DNA of 64,000 nt, from NCBI GenBank assembly GCA_030169165.1, contig CM058044.1, positions 67,904,968 to 67,968,967 of the forward strand, read 5' to 3'. This DNA comes from Centaurea solstitialis (lineage: Eukaryota > Streptophyta > Magnoliopsida > Asterales > Asteraceae). Below, in pieces: positions 1 to 13,061 of the stretch; the stretch's first letter is position 1; every line of letters begins with the position of its first letter. The notes below the pieces were generated by a model. The model was given only the letters and a program-made list of their open reading frames with translations. It had not been told where the DNA came from and did not search any database. The translations under genes and the position numbers were made by a program.

Positions 1-192
1 CCATTGCCAACCCTATGTATGTACCTAACTTTATAAGTCAAAAAGAAAAACCTTTGAAGACCTTCGGTAGTGCAACCCACAAACCCGTAAAGTTCGAGCT
101 GTCATATCAGCTTTACCCACAAACCCATAATAAGTCTGAAATAGGAGTATCACCCACCTACAAGCCCGAATACCCAATGTGTGTGTGTGTAT
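1..192. other. left flank, no gene seen
   Basis: I see no supported gene here. The stretch ends in a short TG-rich run that forms part of the target site of the next element. Confidence 0.5.
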
Positions 193-616
193 CAGGGGCG
201 GACCCACTTAAGTGCCAAGGGTGGCACGTGCCACCGTATCGTTCCTCCGTTGCAGTGTAAAAAAATAGGGTCGTGAAAGGTGCCACCGTATTAATTTGCT
301 GTGTGCCACCATAAATATTTTGAAACTGCAATAAAAACACAAACTTTTCTTAGTTTAGGTGGTAAGTTCCTTGCTTTTCAAAGGGGAGGTCATGGGTTCA
401 AATCTTGTTAGAGTCATTTTTCTAGTTTTTAGCTTTTAATATCATATTGTTATGTTTCTAAAAACATTGTAATAATAAAAATCGAATACGAGACCTATCA
501 ATTAAAAAGCAAAGCACCAACCACTAAACCAATATTGTTTTTATTAAAAAAAATTATATATGTTTCTTATAGTCAAATGGTGCCACCGTTAAAAAAAATT
601 TCTAGGTCCGTCCCTG
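193..616. mobile_element. hAT-type MITE with 8-bp target duplication
   Basis: The ends are inverted (CAGGGGCGGACCCAC at the left, CAGGGACGGACCTAG on the other strand at the right). Both sides are flanked by GTGTGTAT, an 8-bp duplication at 185-192 and 617-624, as expected for hAT elements. The left duplication lies inside a TG run, which weakens it slightly. There is no transposase ORF, so the element is non-autonomous. Its interior has a tRNA-like GGTTCAAATC box near 396. Confidence 0.75.
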
Positions 617-838
617 GTGTGTATTTCATAAAAAGAAAAAAGAAAAAAAGAGAGCGAGAGATGAAAAGAGATTAGGCTTACTAGGTTGCCAAAACCGACC
701 CCTTGAGCCCGCCTGAAGCCCGTTGTAGGGCGTATCTCTGCCCACTCGAGCCCACAAGCCCGCATGGAGGAGCCCGCGTGAAACCACATGGTGCTACGGA
801 GGGCCTAATTGATACATATTTATTTATCAATCTAAATA

Positions 839-1732
839 GGGAAAATTGCCGAAAAAGGTAACATAAATGTCAAAAAAATCCAATCAAGGGAACGTACATT
901 TTTTTTTGCCGAGAAAGGACTATGCATTTGATTTTGTCAAAAAAAGGGAATGTGACCTGATTAACTTGATGATTGCTTAGTCAGCAGGTAACCTGCTTAC
1001 GTGTCTGTCCAAGTGGCAGTCCAGTCAGCACCATCAAATTGCCGAAAAAGGTAACATACATGTCAAAAAAATCCAATTAGGGGAACGTACATTTTTTTTT
1101 GCCGAGAAATGACTATGCATTTGATTTTGTCAAAAAAAAGGAATGTGACATGATTTAACTTGATGGTTGCTTAGTCACGGGTAACCAGGTGACGTAGCCA
1201 CGCACCGCCATCGACTGCCATAGCCACGCACCGCCATCGACTGCCATCGCCACGCACCGCCACCGACTACCACCCACCCATCCCCCCTCTTTCTTAGAAT
1301 TCAACATCTAATTGCGTATAGATGAGGTAGGCGAGTCAAGCACCACCACCACCCACGTCCGCCGCCACCCCCCACCACCCACGTCCCCTGCCACCCACCG
1401 CCACCCGCTGCAACCCACGACTCCTCACCACCCACCGCCCCCACCACTCCCTGCCACCCACTCCCACCACCACTTACTGATTTTGCCGGAAAAGGTAACA
1501 TGAATGTCTAAAAAATCCAATCAGGGGAACATATATTTTTTTTCCGAGAAAGGACTATATATTTGATTTTGTCAAAAAATGGGGAAGAGTAACCGGTTGT
1601 ACAAGTTACCAGTTACTCTTTCCCCTTTTTTTTGACAAAATTAAATGTATAGTCCTTTCTCGGCAAAAAAAATGTACGTTCCCCTGATTGGATTTTTTGG
1701 ACATTTATGTTACCTTTTTCGACAATTTTCCC
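839..1732. mobile_element. Mutator-like MITE with long TIRs and repeated arms
   Basis: The first ~115 bp (GGGAAAATTGCCGAAAAAGG...) recurs inverted at the right end (1600-1732). It is also repeated directly at about 1035-1150 and 1483-1590, making three direct copies and one inverted copy. Flanks 830-838 (ATCTAAATA) and 1733-1741 (ATCTAATTA) match at 8 of 9 positions, fitting the 9-bp duplication of Mutator-like elements. The interior is CCACC-rich low-complexity DNA; the short ORFs there are not credible genes. Confidence 0.7.
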
Positions 1733-1741
1733 ATCTAATTA

Positions 1742-3190
1742 ACTAATAGAATTTAGCTTACAAGATTTAAGAAATAACCCTAATGAACATAACAAACGTT
1801 TATAAGCTTGTGTCAATATTTGTTAGTTATTGTTTTATTGAATTATTACTCATGTAACTATTCTTAATAAAACAAATCAATTTATAAAAATGTAGGATGT
1901 TTATCTATATAACAGAAATTATATTTTCTCTTGCTCTTTTAACCTACTCAATCCTTCTACCTACTTTATTACTTGACAAGTGTTAAAATTTAGAAATAAT
2001 ATGAACAAAGGAAATGAGTAATATATGCAAAATTGGTTGGTATATAGTATTGAAAATGTATCACGATAATACATGGTATCGATTTATTTAATTATTTCTT
2101 AATTATTGTAGTTTTTATGTATCGAATATTAAACATTATAGTTTTAGTTATTTTGAACGCAGGAATGTTTTCAAGCTTTATTCCTTGCGATCAAAACTCT
2201 TTAAACACAACGCATATTACTTGCAATCTGAAAATGTCATTCAAATTCGAACAAAATAACAATTTTCATACATATAACTTTAAGTTGATACAAAATCAAT
2301 ACTAACATGTAAAAAATCGAAAAAAGTTGTTATTAAGTACAACAAATTAGTACATAATATAAAATTTCATGTATCAACTATACCCCATTGATATATGATA
2401 TTGAATGAAAAATTTGGTATCATACCAATTACTAAGTCCAGTAGGAAATTCAATCATATATACGATAAAATGATCAAATCCACTAACACTGAAATACCTT
2501 AAATTTGTTCTATTTTACATATAAATCAAAAAAATTGAATACAATTTTGATCAATAAAATTGACATATTTCAAAATTTTCAGATTCATAACCAACGTGGT
2601 TTTAATGTTTTCATTCAAATGCAAAACAACCAATGACAGTTGACTTCTTGTTTGTTTTTGAAAAAAATCGTCGACAAAGGGGCCTAGTTTTTTATCCAAG
2701 CGAAGAGATTACAAGAATGTTTACGTTACAAAATCCCCCCTTAAGTTTTCACATAATGACAGAAAAGTCCCTTAATTATTTGAGTTTTAAATCATGTGCG
2801 TGTGTGTGTGTGTGGGGCCTTGTATAGCTTTTTTATGTGGTTATAATCAAGTCGACACTGCTGGAAAGCTCTTCCATGATTTGTCTGAATCCATAAGTTT
2901 GCAAAGATATTTTTAAAATGGTTCCTTCTCCATAATTTTTTTTTCTCAATGTCTAAAAATCATTTTATTTTAAAATATACAAATATGTATTTAAAGTAAG
3001 TACCGATTTCTTATCATGCATGTCTTTAACTATGTATCGCTCTAAGAGCAATTTATTCATTTTGATTTTAGCAACATAATCGAAGAAAATTTGGACAGCT
3101 TCCAAGTTTCATTAGTTTCATTTTTTTTCCAATTAATTATCGCACTCTAATTTAATATAGACACATGTTATTGTTTTATTTTTATAAATG
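1742..3190. other. AT-rich intergenic DNA upstream of the amylase gene
   Basis: No gene is visible. The segment near 2960-3090 has clear relatives at about 14460-14580 and 20755-20840, in front of the amylase exon-1 fragments. It is therefore the ancestral upstream sequence of the amylase gene. Confidence 0.55.
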
Positions 3191-3840
3191 TATTTAGTAA
3201 AAATAAGCTAGCTGACAACTAGTACATGTTTGGATGGATAATAAGTTAGCTTATAACGCCTTCTATACCAAAAATAGGTACGCAAGTGGGTAGGGGACTA
3301 GGGGTAAAATTTCAGTGGGTTCGACGGCTTGGTGCTAGCATACCATCAAGTGGGTATGGTGAAAGGTTTAAATTCGTTGAACCCGTCTCTCTCTCTTCCC
3401 TCTTTATCTCTTTCTTTCTTTAAAATATATATTAAAATAATAATAATAAATCAGAGGATAGGAGGGTATAAGATGTTTATAGTAAGGGACTTGAGGGTAA
3501 GGCAAGAGCATAGGAGTAGAAAAGTGGAAAACTGATGTGACGTTGATATGACATGAAAGGTTAAGGGTTTTAGGAGCTTATAATCTAACTTATTGAAATG
3601 TTAGTTGAAGTAGTGTTTTAGGAGCTTTCTGTAGCTTTTTTCGAATTATACCTTTATTAGTATTAATTATTATATCCCAATAAACATTTTTTGATCATTT
3701 TACATACTCATAAGCTAGTTTTTGCTAAATATAAGTTATTCATAAGCTAGCTTATCAGCTACTAGCTAGCTTATTTGTCAACAATTAACCTATAAGCTAC
3801 CAACTAGTTACTTTGCCAAACACAAGCTTAACTATCCTAT
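3190..3840. mobile_element. PIF/Harbinger-like MITE in the amylase upstream region
   Basis: The segment contains subterminal AAGCTAGCTTAT motifs in both orientations. It begins near TGTTTGGATGGATAATAAG and ends near TTTGCCAAACAC. The same motifs bound the larger element at 46691-57290. Exact ends and target duplication are unclear. The homologous copies in front of the exon-1 fragments at 14.5 and 20.8 kb lack this stretch, which fits a later insertion here or its loss there. Confidence 0.45.
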
Positions 3841-4105
3841 TACAATTTGATTTCAGATAAACCAAAACACAAAAATATTCATCAAGTTCTTAAATAGTTT
3901 TCTTCAATCATAATTCAAATACCATATTAAAATCAAGATCTAACATTATTGTTAATAAAAAGTTAAAGGAAATTATTGATAACGAAAGTTACAACTTTAT
4001 CTATTTTAGGAAGCCTTCAATGTGGCAAAATTTTTCTCCCATAAAAAGTTGTGATAATAGAAAGGGGGGTCTTAATTGAATATCTTGAAACTTAATGGTG
4101 TAAAA

Positions 4106-4113
4106 TATAAATA
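4106..4113 (+). promoter_or_regulatory. putative TATA box of the amylase gene
   Basis: TATAAATA lies about 110 bp upstream of the ATG at 4223. A pyrimidine-rich leader with a (TTC)n run at about 4186-4216 precedes the ATG, typical of a plant 5' UTR. The transcription start was not determined. Confidence 0.45.
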
Positions 4114-4222
4114 AACAAGAGTTTGAACCAATAATATTAACAGAAACCAACCTGCAACACAAATTCAATTCTCATCAGTCTCTCTCTTCTTCTTCTTCTT
4201 CTTCTTCTTCTTCTTCCTGAAA

Positions 4223-7174
4223 ATGGCGACGGTTCCTCTTGGGGCTCATCTCCACCATTGTTGTCGGTTAGAAATCCCTAAATTTACCATCAATTCCTTA
4301 AAATCTAAGCAATCTTCTTTGGATTGCAGTAGGAAAGGGAGTTTTATCCTAAAAAATGGCGCCAAAATCCGCAACTGGAGGCCTCGTTTTGATTCTAGGG
4401 TTCCGAGCAGGACGGTAATAAGAGCTTCCTCTAATAGCTCCGGCAACACGGCTGTGCTTGATGCAGCTGTCTCCGATGACGTCATCTTCCGAGAAACGTT
4501 TCCATTGCAACGCATTGAAAAGGTTCTTTCCGAACTCAATATCTCATCTATGTCTTTTTATGTTTTGTTGGATTGGTTGAGGTAGGGGCGTAAACAAGCC
4601 GAGTCGGTCCGAGTATCAGGTAGCTCGATTCGACTCGACTCGTTAGCATGTCGAGTAGAGCTCTGTTCGAGTCGAGTTTTGACCGAGTAGGTCTCGTGTG
4701 GTTTACACATCTAAATTGAACTAGTTGATAGTGCATTGTATTCACATTCATTAGATTTTATGTTTTTAATTTAAAATTACATTTTACACCCCTTGTACCT
4801 GTTAAAGTTAATTTACTTGGTTATTTTTTGTTTTCTATTTTACATTTTTTTATATTATATTAACATGTATAATCGTGTACAAAATAAAGTATATTAAAAA
4901 ATATGTTTTAATTTTAACAAGCTACCTTCAAAATAAGCCTAATGTTACATTTTTGGATTTAATTATATTAATATATGTAATATATATTTAGGGATGAGCA
5001 TGGTTCGGTTCGGTTTTTGGCCGAACCATAGACCAAACCATTTAGTATTTGAAAATCCAAACCGTTTGGTTTTTTGGTTCGCTTTTGGGTTTTTCTTTTT
5101 CCTGGTTTGCTTTCAGTTGTCAAAATGTGATAAGTTGTTTTTAGTGTTGGATAAATTTTGGGTTTTTCTGTAAAAATCAAAATCAGTGAGTAATCAACCA
5201 AATTGGAAACCCAAATTGATCCCAAATCAGTGTGAAATCAATACCAAATCAGTGACTTCTTTTGGTGTTTTGTGAATTCCAATAGCAGATTTAGAAATCT
5301 GCTTTAATAACAAGTACTAGAACTACAAGCAGTACAGTTTTGCTATCAAATTTGCAACATATTTCATTCCAATTTATTTCAGAAAATACTATGTTTGACA
5401 TAAAAAATCAAAATTGAAAATGGAGGATGTAGTACTAGTATAAAATTCCAAGAAAGAAACCATGTTAGAATTTACTGCTCTTATGTTCATTTCACAAAAG
5501 AAATTCTATTAACCATTAGAAACTATGTAAATGTAACGTAAACTTACATAGAGAATCAACGATAGAATCATAAAAAAATGATCGTAAATGACCGATAATG
5601 AATTCCTGCGTTATTTTATTCCATATGGTTCCAATATATAGGAGATGTACAACGCTAATTTATGCTAGATATCACTAGGAGATCAAGCCTATATACAATA
5701 CATTGACATGCCTATTATAAAGAGACATACATGATATTGTAACAATATACATGATATGCTAACAGAGACTAGAGAAAATAAGGAAACAAGTAGCAAGTCA
5801 CCATGGTAGAGCAAGGTCTGCTGCATGGGTCCTCAAGAATGTCAATATGAAATCATTCTTAAAGGTCAATACTCAATAGAAGTGGCAACAAAACATCATC
5901 TGAGATGTCCTTCAAGATCTACAACAGGACATGCGGATGACATGGTACTACATCAAAAGACTTGCAACAATTGAGAAAAGTTGGAAGTGAAAGCTTGAAC
6001 CAACTTCAAGAGATTATTGCAAGTAGGGTATCATGCTAACAAATGACATAGAGGACACAATAGTTATACTGGACTTCCAATTAATTTGCAAAACACTACC
6101 AGAAAGGAACTGCGAAGTCCAAAGATATCGGGAATTTGTCTAACAGTCTCTGGATTATCTGCAACTGAAAATTTATCTGAACTTCAGGAATTGACTGAAA
6201 AGTGGTTCAACAAGGCTAAAATGCAGTCACCAAGGCTCATTTGTAACATCCGTTCCACATCGGTTGGAGAGGTGAACGAAGCATGCCTTATAAGGGTGTA
6301 GACACCTCTCAAAACATGAGGCCTTTTGAGTGGAACTTGTACCATGCCGGAAACAAAACCCTGCGCTACACGTTGGTTAAATCCAGGGGCAAAGCGGACT
6401 GTATTGTGCTACGGGTTCTAGGGGCGTTACATCATTGAAGCATGGGGATAAGTTGATGACCTCCTCACTCTCGTAGAGTATAACCAGGCATGATTAGATA
6501 CATAAAACAAAATGTAATGGACAATGGAGACAGAACTGGTCCACAACAAGAGGAAATGATGAAAATAGTATGAAAGCAGATTACAGGACCGGTAACTCTA
6601 TGCTTGATATAACCAGGAATGATACATAAATTTTTTTATATGCTTTTTTACTTCTAATACTTTTAAATAATAGTAAAGGAAAATAACAGTCCTGTAGAAC
6701 ATGGAAACACAAGATTCCTTTGGTTATTCCTTTATTCTTTTCTTCTTATAAGAGATGCAATATCGATATTAAGTCCTATATCAAGTGTTGTGGTTGTTGT
6801 TGTTGTATTTCTTCTTGCACCCAACTTGTATGTGTAGCTTTGTTGGATTGTTAATGGTTGAATATCACTGACAGGTGGAAGGAAAGATATTAATCAGATT
6901 AGATAGTGGTAAGGATGAGGAGAACTGGCAGCTAACTGTAGGATGTAACCTTCCAGGGAAATGGGTTCTTCATTGGGGAGTTAATTATGTCAACGACATT
7001 GGCAGGTTTGGTTGACCATGTAGTGATAGTTATCTCTTTTTGCACTCTTGTTAAAGTATATGTTCCGATACTTTGAAGTTTGAACAAAGCTTATAACAAT
7101 ATATAAAAATGTGCACACATACATATATATGTAACATATGCACATATGTGTCAAAGTCTCTCCCTCCCTCTCTC

Positions 7175-7236
<62 letters not shown>

Positions 7237-10200
7237 TGTAAAGAACACAGTTTTGGTCTAATCGAGAAAAGGTTCCATCATGTTCTTCACGATGGACACA
7301 TGTTTTCATCTATTATGATCTCAAATATTTTCTGCCCCTTTAAAAGTGCGTTATCCGATGTCTCAAGAGTTAAGTCATTGTTGGTCATTTGGATTCCCAT
7401 TTACACGCATTGTCTTTAACCTATGGTGTCCTTGCATGAATCACTTTGATTTTCATACTCTGTTTATTCAATGCCTGTAGTGAATGGGATCAGCCTCCTG
7501 TTGAGATGAGACCCCGGAATCTATTTCCATAAAGGTATCTAATTTGCTCAAGTTTATTTTGGTCAAGTGCACTTCATTGTTTTCTGGTGGAATGTATAAG
7601 ATTTTGTAGCACCCCTTCTTTTCAGGACTATGCAGTTGAGACCCCTTTAGTGAAATCGTCGACAGCGACAGAAGCAGATCAAATTTATGAAGTGAAAATT
7701 GATTTTAACACTAAAAGCTCAATTGCCACTATTAATTTTGTATTGAAGGTAATAGTTGAAGTTGTTAGTGATTTGTGATCTTCGTTTGCATCTTAATTCT
7801 GGCTTTTTTGCACTTAATTACTAATGTCTCTGAAATGATTTAGGATGAAGAAACTGGATCTTGGTATCAGTATAGAGGGAGAGATTTTAAGGTTCCACTT
7901 ATGGATTTCCCCAATGATAATGGCAATGCAGTAGCGTCTAAACAGGGGTTTGCCGTATGGCCAGGTTGGACCATACCGACTTTGTCTATGCCGATTCTTT
8001 GTTGAACTAGAAAACGAATATTATCTAACTTGTATTATCTCTAACTTCTGTTATTTCTAGAACTAGAACAAGATGGTTAACACATCTGTCCTTTTGAACA
8101 GGGACTTCAGGGGAGTTATCCAGCAAGCTGCTCCAATCAGAAGGAGAAAAGGAAAGCGATGACTCGAAAGAATCTATTCAGCAAAACAGGAGCCTCCAGA
8201 GTTTCTATGAAGAGCATTGCATTGTAAAAGAAACCCAGCTTCAGAACTCCATGAATGTTTACATGAAGAGATCTTCTGAGGCATCTAGTAATCTTCTGCA
8301 TATAGAAACTGATATTCCTGGTGATGTTATTGTTCATTGGGGTGTCTGCAAGGATGAGAGTAAGAAGTGGGAAATTCCTGCTGAACCGTATCCGGCTAAT
8401 ACATCAGTATATAAGAACAAGGCTTTGCGTACTCAATTGCCGGTATGTTTATATCACTAATTCTTGCACAATATATAAATTCCTCCAGTAGTTCATAGCA
8501 GATGAGGGGTGGCAATATTGTCTGCTTTTTACATGTATTTTTGTATAGTACTGATGTAGGGATTTTCTTGGGTATCCGTGGTTGTCTGGGCCAGCTTGGG
8601 CGCACCTTAACTAATCCCATGCAGCTTTGGGAAACAGCTAGGAAAATCCCCGCTGGCCTTAGAGGGAATAGAAAGCTTGACCTCTGGGGGATACCCGGAA
8701 ACCTCCAGTCTTATTGCCAGTTGAGCTAATCCTCAAGGTTAATGATGCAGGGATTTTGATAAAATGTACAAACGAACAAAGTTAGAGAAGTCAGTAATAT
8801 ACTTTTTTGTCACTTTGTGAAATGACTGATGCAGCTTAAACAGTAAGAGTAAGCACATTTAATTAGACGTTGCATTAGTTCATGATTCATGACATGAATT
8901 CTCTCTCCATCTAGAAAGAAAAAAAAACAATATCAGTTTTCTAGTCCGATTCCGTTTAGTATTTCAGATTTTAATCTTTCCTATTTGTTATATGGATTTG
9001 ACATATACATTGTAAGCTTGTATACTTCACAGTAGGAAACAGTTATTCATACCTTGTTGTGTAGGGGAGCACATCTAGAATGGTGTTGGTTCATGCATAA
9101 CAAGTGGAGTTAGGAACACATCTATAAAATAACTAATGGAAGGATAGTAGTCTTATTTGTGGTAGAAAATGGATATTATTCAAGTCCCATTTATTTAAGG
9201 ACATTAAAAAAAAAAGAATTACATGCTTCATTTCTGATGTGAATTCCAAGGGGAAGTGGCGAGATTTAACATATCACACAGGACTTGCAGTTTGTTGGAA
9301 CCAAGTGAACCATCATGAATGTTGAGGTTTATACTCGTTGGTACTTATTTACCAGATGGTAATTGCTAATAGTGCACCTTCTTTGCAGCTAAAAGAAGAT
9401 GGGCAGGGCTGCTCTGGAGTATTTCCATTAGACGAAGAAACTAGAGGATTTCTTTTTGTTTTGAAACTTAAGGATGAGACATGGATTAATTGTAAGGGGA
9501 ATGATTTTTACATACCTATTCCGAAGGAAAGTACACAGGGTTCCAAAGAAAATGATATCTCTGGGAGTGATGCGGAAGTCGATGAAGAAGTTTCTATATA
9601 TACTAATGAAATCATCAATGAAATCAGACACCTGGTAACTGGCATATCCTCCGGAGCAAACCGAAAAGCCAAAAGCAAAGAGGCACAAGAAACCATTCTT
9701 CAAGAGATTGAAAAATTAGCTGCAGAAGCCTATGGTATCTTCAGAAGCTCTGTTCAAAGTTTACCGGAGGTCGGGTCTGATTCTGAGGAGGTCGAGGACC
9801 GGGTAAAAGTAAGTTCAGCAGTTGGTTCGGGTTTTGAAATTCTGTTACAGGGATTTAATTGGGAGTCCAACAAGTCCGGAAAATGGTATCTGGAACTAGA
9901 GGAAAAAGCCCAAGAGTTGGCCTCACTTGGCTTCACCATTGTTTGGTTGCCTCCACCAACGGAATCTATCTCAGCCGAAGGCTACATGCCGAGGGATCTA
10001 TATAATTTGAACTCCAAGTACGTATTTTAGTGATAGACGTGAAGTTGTTAGCTAAAACAATGGCATCTCATTTAGTTTCTTATTTATTCTGATGTGCTGA
10101 TCAGGTATGGAAGTGTTGATGAGTTGAAGTCACTAGTGAAGAAATATCATAAAGCCGGTCTTAGAGTTCTAGGGGACGCGGTCATAAATCATCGTTGTGC

Positions 10201-11587
10201 ACATTATCAGAACCAAAATGGTGTTTGGAACATTTTTGGTGGTCTATTGAATTGGGACGATCGTGCAGTTGTTGCTGATGATCCACATTTTCAGGTATAA
10301 TGCATTTATTTTGATGGTGATATTGTTGAGCATTTCAGAGCAAAAAGTTTTTTTTTTCTTTTTCTTGTAGGGACGTGGAAATAAGAGTAGCGGAGATAAT
10401 TTTCATGCTGCTCCAAATATCGACCATTCACAAGAGTTTGTGAGAAAAGATCTTGGTGAATGGTTACGTTGGCTTAGGTTAGTCTTATTTAGAGTAGATT
10501 ATTTGAGCTCCATTAATTCTTGTATATGATGTTATAAGTTGGGGGTAACTGGTAAGTGCAGGAAAGAGATTGGGTACGATGGATGGAGGCTGGATTACGT
10601 GAGGGGATTTTGGGGGGGTTATGTGAAGGAGTACATGGAAACAAGTGAACCTTACTTTGCTGTTGGTGAGTATTGGGATTCTCTAAGTTACACGTATGGT
10701 GCGATGGATCATAATCAAGATGCCCATCGCCAGAGGATCGTTGACTGGATTAACGCTACCAATGGAACCGCGGGAGCCTTTGATGTCACAACAAAAGGAA
10801 TTCTTCATTCTGTAAGTTGAACTACATGAATGTATTATTTTTTTAACTAACTTTAAGATTTATCCTCTGGGTGCATTGGGTTTGGATCCATTCATAATTT
10901 CTTAATTGCAGGCAATTGAAAGATGTGAATACTGGAGATTATGTGATTCAAATGGAAAACCACCGGGTGTCGTTGGCTGGTGGCCATCTCGTGCTGTCAC
11001 CTTTATTGAAAATCACGATACTGGTTCTACGCAGGTGAGTGAATATTCCCATTTGGTTATATGGATTCTTTTAAAAAATGAGTATTAATTAATACATACA
11101 TTACATTTATATTTGAAAATCATTAAGGGTCACTGGCGGTTTCCTGGTGGAAAGGAGATGCAAGGGTATGCTTACATCCTGACTCACCCTGGAACACCAT
11201 CAGTCTTCTACGATCATTTGTTCTCCCACCACAAGTCTGAGATTGCTGCACTTATCTCCATTAGAAACCGCAACAAGATCCAATGCCGGAGTAAAGTAAG
11301 TATCATAAACTTCTCTTTGATTTTATTTATTTATGCATATAGTTACATAATCCAGTAAGTAAACTGATTAGAGGTAGTGTTTGATTCATAATCAGTAATA
11401 TTCCTGTTTCTGTTATATGTATATATAGGTTAGAGTAACCAAGACAGAAAGAGATGTCTATGCTGCCATAATTGATGAAAAGGTGGCAATGAAGATGGGG
11501 CCAGGCCATTACGAACCCGAAAGTGGGTCCCAAAACTGGTCGATGGCATATGAAGGCAACGATTACAAGGTATGGGAAGCATCATAA
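4223..11587 (+). CDS. AMY3: plastidial alpha-amylase, AMY3 type (13 exons)
   Basis: A starch-degrading endo-alpha-1,4-glucanase (GH13) of the plastid stroma. Exons by splice signals and frame: 4223-4522, 6875-7005, 7481-7534, 7626-7748, 7844-7964, 8102-8442, 9389-10017, 10105-10294, 10371-10477, 10562-10811, 10912-11034, 11128-11295, 11429-11587. The product would be about 898 aa, close to the ~890 aa of Arabidopsis AMY3. Residues 1-~68 look like a transit peptide (basic, Ser-rich, ending near RTVIRASS). Two starch-binding CBM45-type repeats follow, each with the HWGV motif (exons 2-5 and 6-7). GH13 runs from ~505: DAVINH, nucleophile Asp in RLDYVRG (~677), acid Glu in VGEYW (~702), third Asp in ENHDTG (~785). 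Exon 3 lacks one base (CCCC run at 7512-7515), which as written gives TAA just before the donor; the splice phases agree with the neighbouring exons only if one base is restored. This is either a consensus error or a recent null allele. Confidence 0.9.
4586..4700. mobile_element. short hAT-like MITE in amylase intron 1
   Basis: Starts TAGGGGCGTAAACAAGCCGAG and ends in an imperfect inverse (GTTTACACATCTA). Between them are GAGTCGAGT-type repeats. A similar TAGGGATGAGCATGG start lies near 4990, probably a second member. No convincing target duplication was found. Confidence 0.4.
4701..6236. other. remainder of amylase intron 1, first part
   Basis: AT-rich intron sequence. Around 5790-6230 it is less AT-rich and looks like a decayed coding or retroelement fragment, but I cannot name it. 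Confidence 0.4.
6242..6431. mobile_element. 190-bp solo LTR, TRIM-like, in amylase intron 1
   Basis: Begins TGTAACATCC and ends GGCGTTACA (TG...CA ends). It is flanked by the 5-bp duplication TCATT at 6237-6241 and 6432-6436. The CCACATCGG box after the start is common in plant miniature LTR elements. There is no second LTR or internal region, so it is a solo LTR. Confidence 0.75.
7179..7240. repeat. (TA)n(TG)n microsatellite in amylase intron 2
   Basis: About 25 bp of TA repeats followed by about 36 bp of TG repeats. The overlapping ORFs on both strands are artefacts of this repeat. Confidence 0.95.
8561..8735. repeat. SINE-like dispersed repeat in amylase intron 6
   Basis: Contains GGTATCCGTGG, GGGCCAGCTTG and CGCACC...ACTAATCCCATG blocks, shared in order with the repeat at about 11853-12003. 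It ends in a tRNA-like tail (GCCAGTTGAGCTAATCC). Family assignment is uncertain. Confidence 0.45.
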
Positions 11588-13061
11588 ACACTTGATGTTA
11601 AATGAACTAATGTTCAAGTATATATGATACCTTGGCATTGGGCTATATTTAGCAAAGCCAAGTTTTGTATACTAATAAGAGTATTGTATTGATTGATAAT
11701 GAATTTGTAAGAAAACATGTTAGTAATTAAGAGTATATATATATATATATTATTATAGTATAATATGAATTCATAAATCATGCATAGTTAAGCAAGAGCA
11801 CATTTGACATAAGTAGGTGTTGTAATTGGATTCATCCTTCAAGTGTTATTACATTTTTTTTGGGGTAACTGTGGTTCCCGAGCCAGCTCATGTGCACCGA
11901 CTAATCCCCTAGTGGCGACCATGGATGGTCTGGAGTCATTAATTGCATGTGAACCTCCAGGGGCACAAGGGCTTTGGCAGCTTCTGACTAACTAGACTAC
12001 GTATACTGTTTCATGTTTTATACCTTGCCAATTGACTACAAATCCAGGGTATGTTTTCAAAGTGATAATGTTTTAGTTATCAAACCTCCCAACAATTTAA
12101 ACAAAGTTTGTACTTTGTATCCGAATGTACAGTTTTTTTTTGTCGAAAGTTCTTCAAACACAACCTCAATAATAGTGTATATTAATTAGAGTAATACATC
12201 CATCCATCCTTGCACTAATTGCTTGAAGAGAATCATCTTTATTACTAATCATTGCAAAATATAATTATCTCTTAAAGGAGAATCATCTTTGCCGGTGCCT
12301 AGATTCAAACCTAGCGAGGATGAGATTTCTACAGCATCCCACTAAGGAATCGTTTACTTACCAAACGCTTACCCGGGAAAATGCTTACCTTGGTAAATGC
12401 TTACCAGTAAAATTCAACACTACAATAGCGTTTATTTTTTTAAGAGGTGCTGAAGTCTGAATCCGGTTTCACTTCTGATTTTTAAGTGGTGGTGCTGAAG
12501 TTTGAAAATCTGAATCAATAAGACTCTTTGTTTTTGTATTCTGACAAACGTCTGAAGTCTGAAAATCTGAATCAATAAGACTGTTTGTCTTTGTAAATTG
12601 ACAAAGGTCAGAAGTTCAAAATCTATATAAATAATTTGTTTTTCGTAAACTAACCCACAATACACACAAAAATACAAAAGATATTCAACTTTAAAATAAT
12701 CAGGAAGGTAAACCCCAAACTTCATTAACCTTCAAAACAACAACTAGAAACAAAAAGATGATACTTATCATTGTATTAACAAACAAAACTAATATCATCC
12801 CATCAACTTTAAATATAAATTCCAGTGGGCTTGACATAAAATTGAATGAAAATATCTTTTAATGTTGGTATAGTACATACATATAAAAGAAAAGGGATGG
12901 AAATTTGAGGGATTTTAATGGTTTGCCATCTTCTATTTTCTCTATGATAGTATCATGAGTATCCACCAGTTATAAAATCCACATTTTATACTTGAACAGA
13001 GGCAGAGCTACTCTTCTTCATGGTGTGGGGTCCATCTATGAGGTCCCACTAAAAAATTGAC
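11588..13061. other. intergenic DNA 3' of the amylase gene
   Basis: No gene is visible. It holds a second SINE-like repeat (about 11853-12003) and an (AT)n run near 11735. At 12340-12420 there is a decayed relative of the TTTACTT..GCTTACCCGG Tourist-like end seen at 16293. Confidence 0.5.
11853..12003. repeat. SINE-like dispersed repeat, second copy
   Basis: Starts after a T-run with GGGGTAACTGTGGTTCCCGAG, then CCAGCTCATGTGCACC and GACTAATCCCC. The blocks and their order match the copy at 8561-8735. Confidence 0.45.

Noticed and set aside
5790..6236. Possible hidden exon in amylase intron 1
   Set aside because: The frame of exon 1 joins exon 2 directly as in the known family, and this stretch shows no domain.
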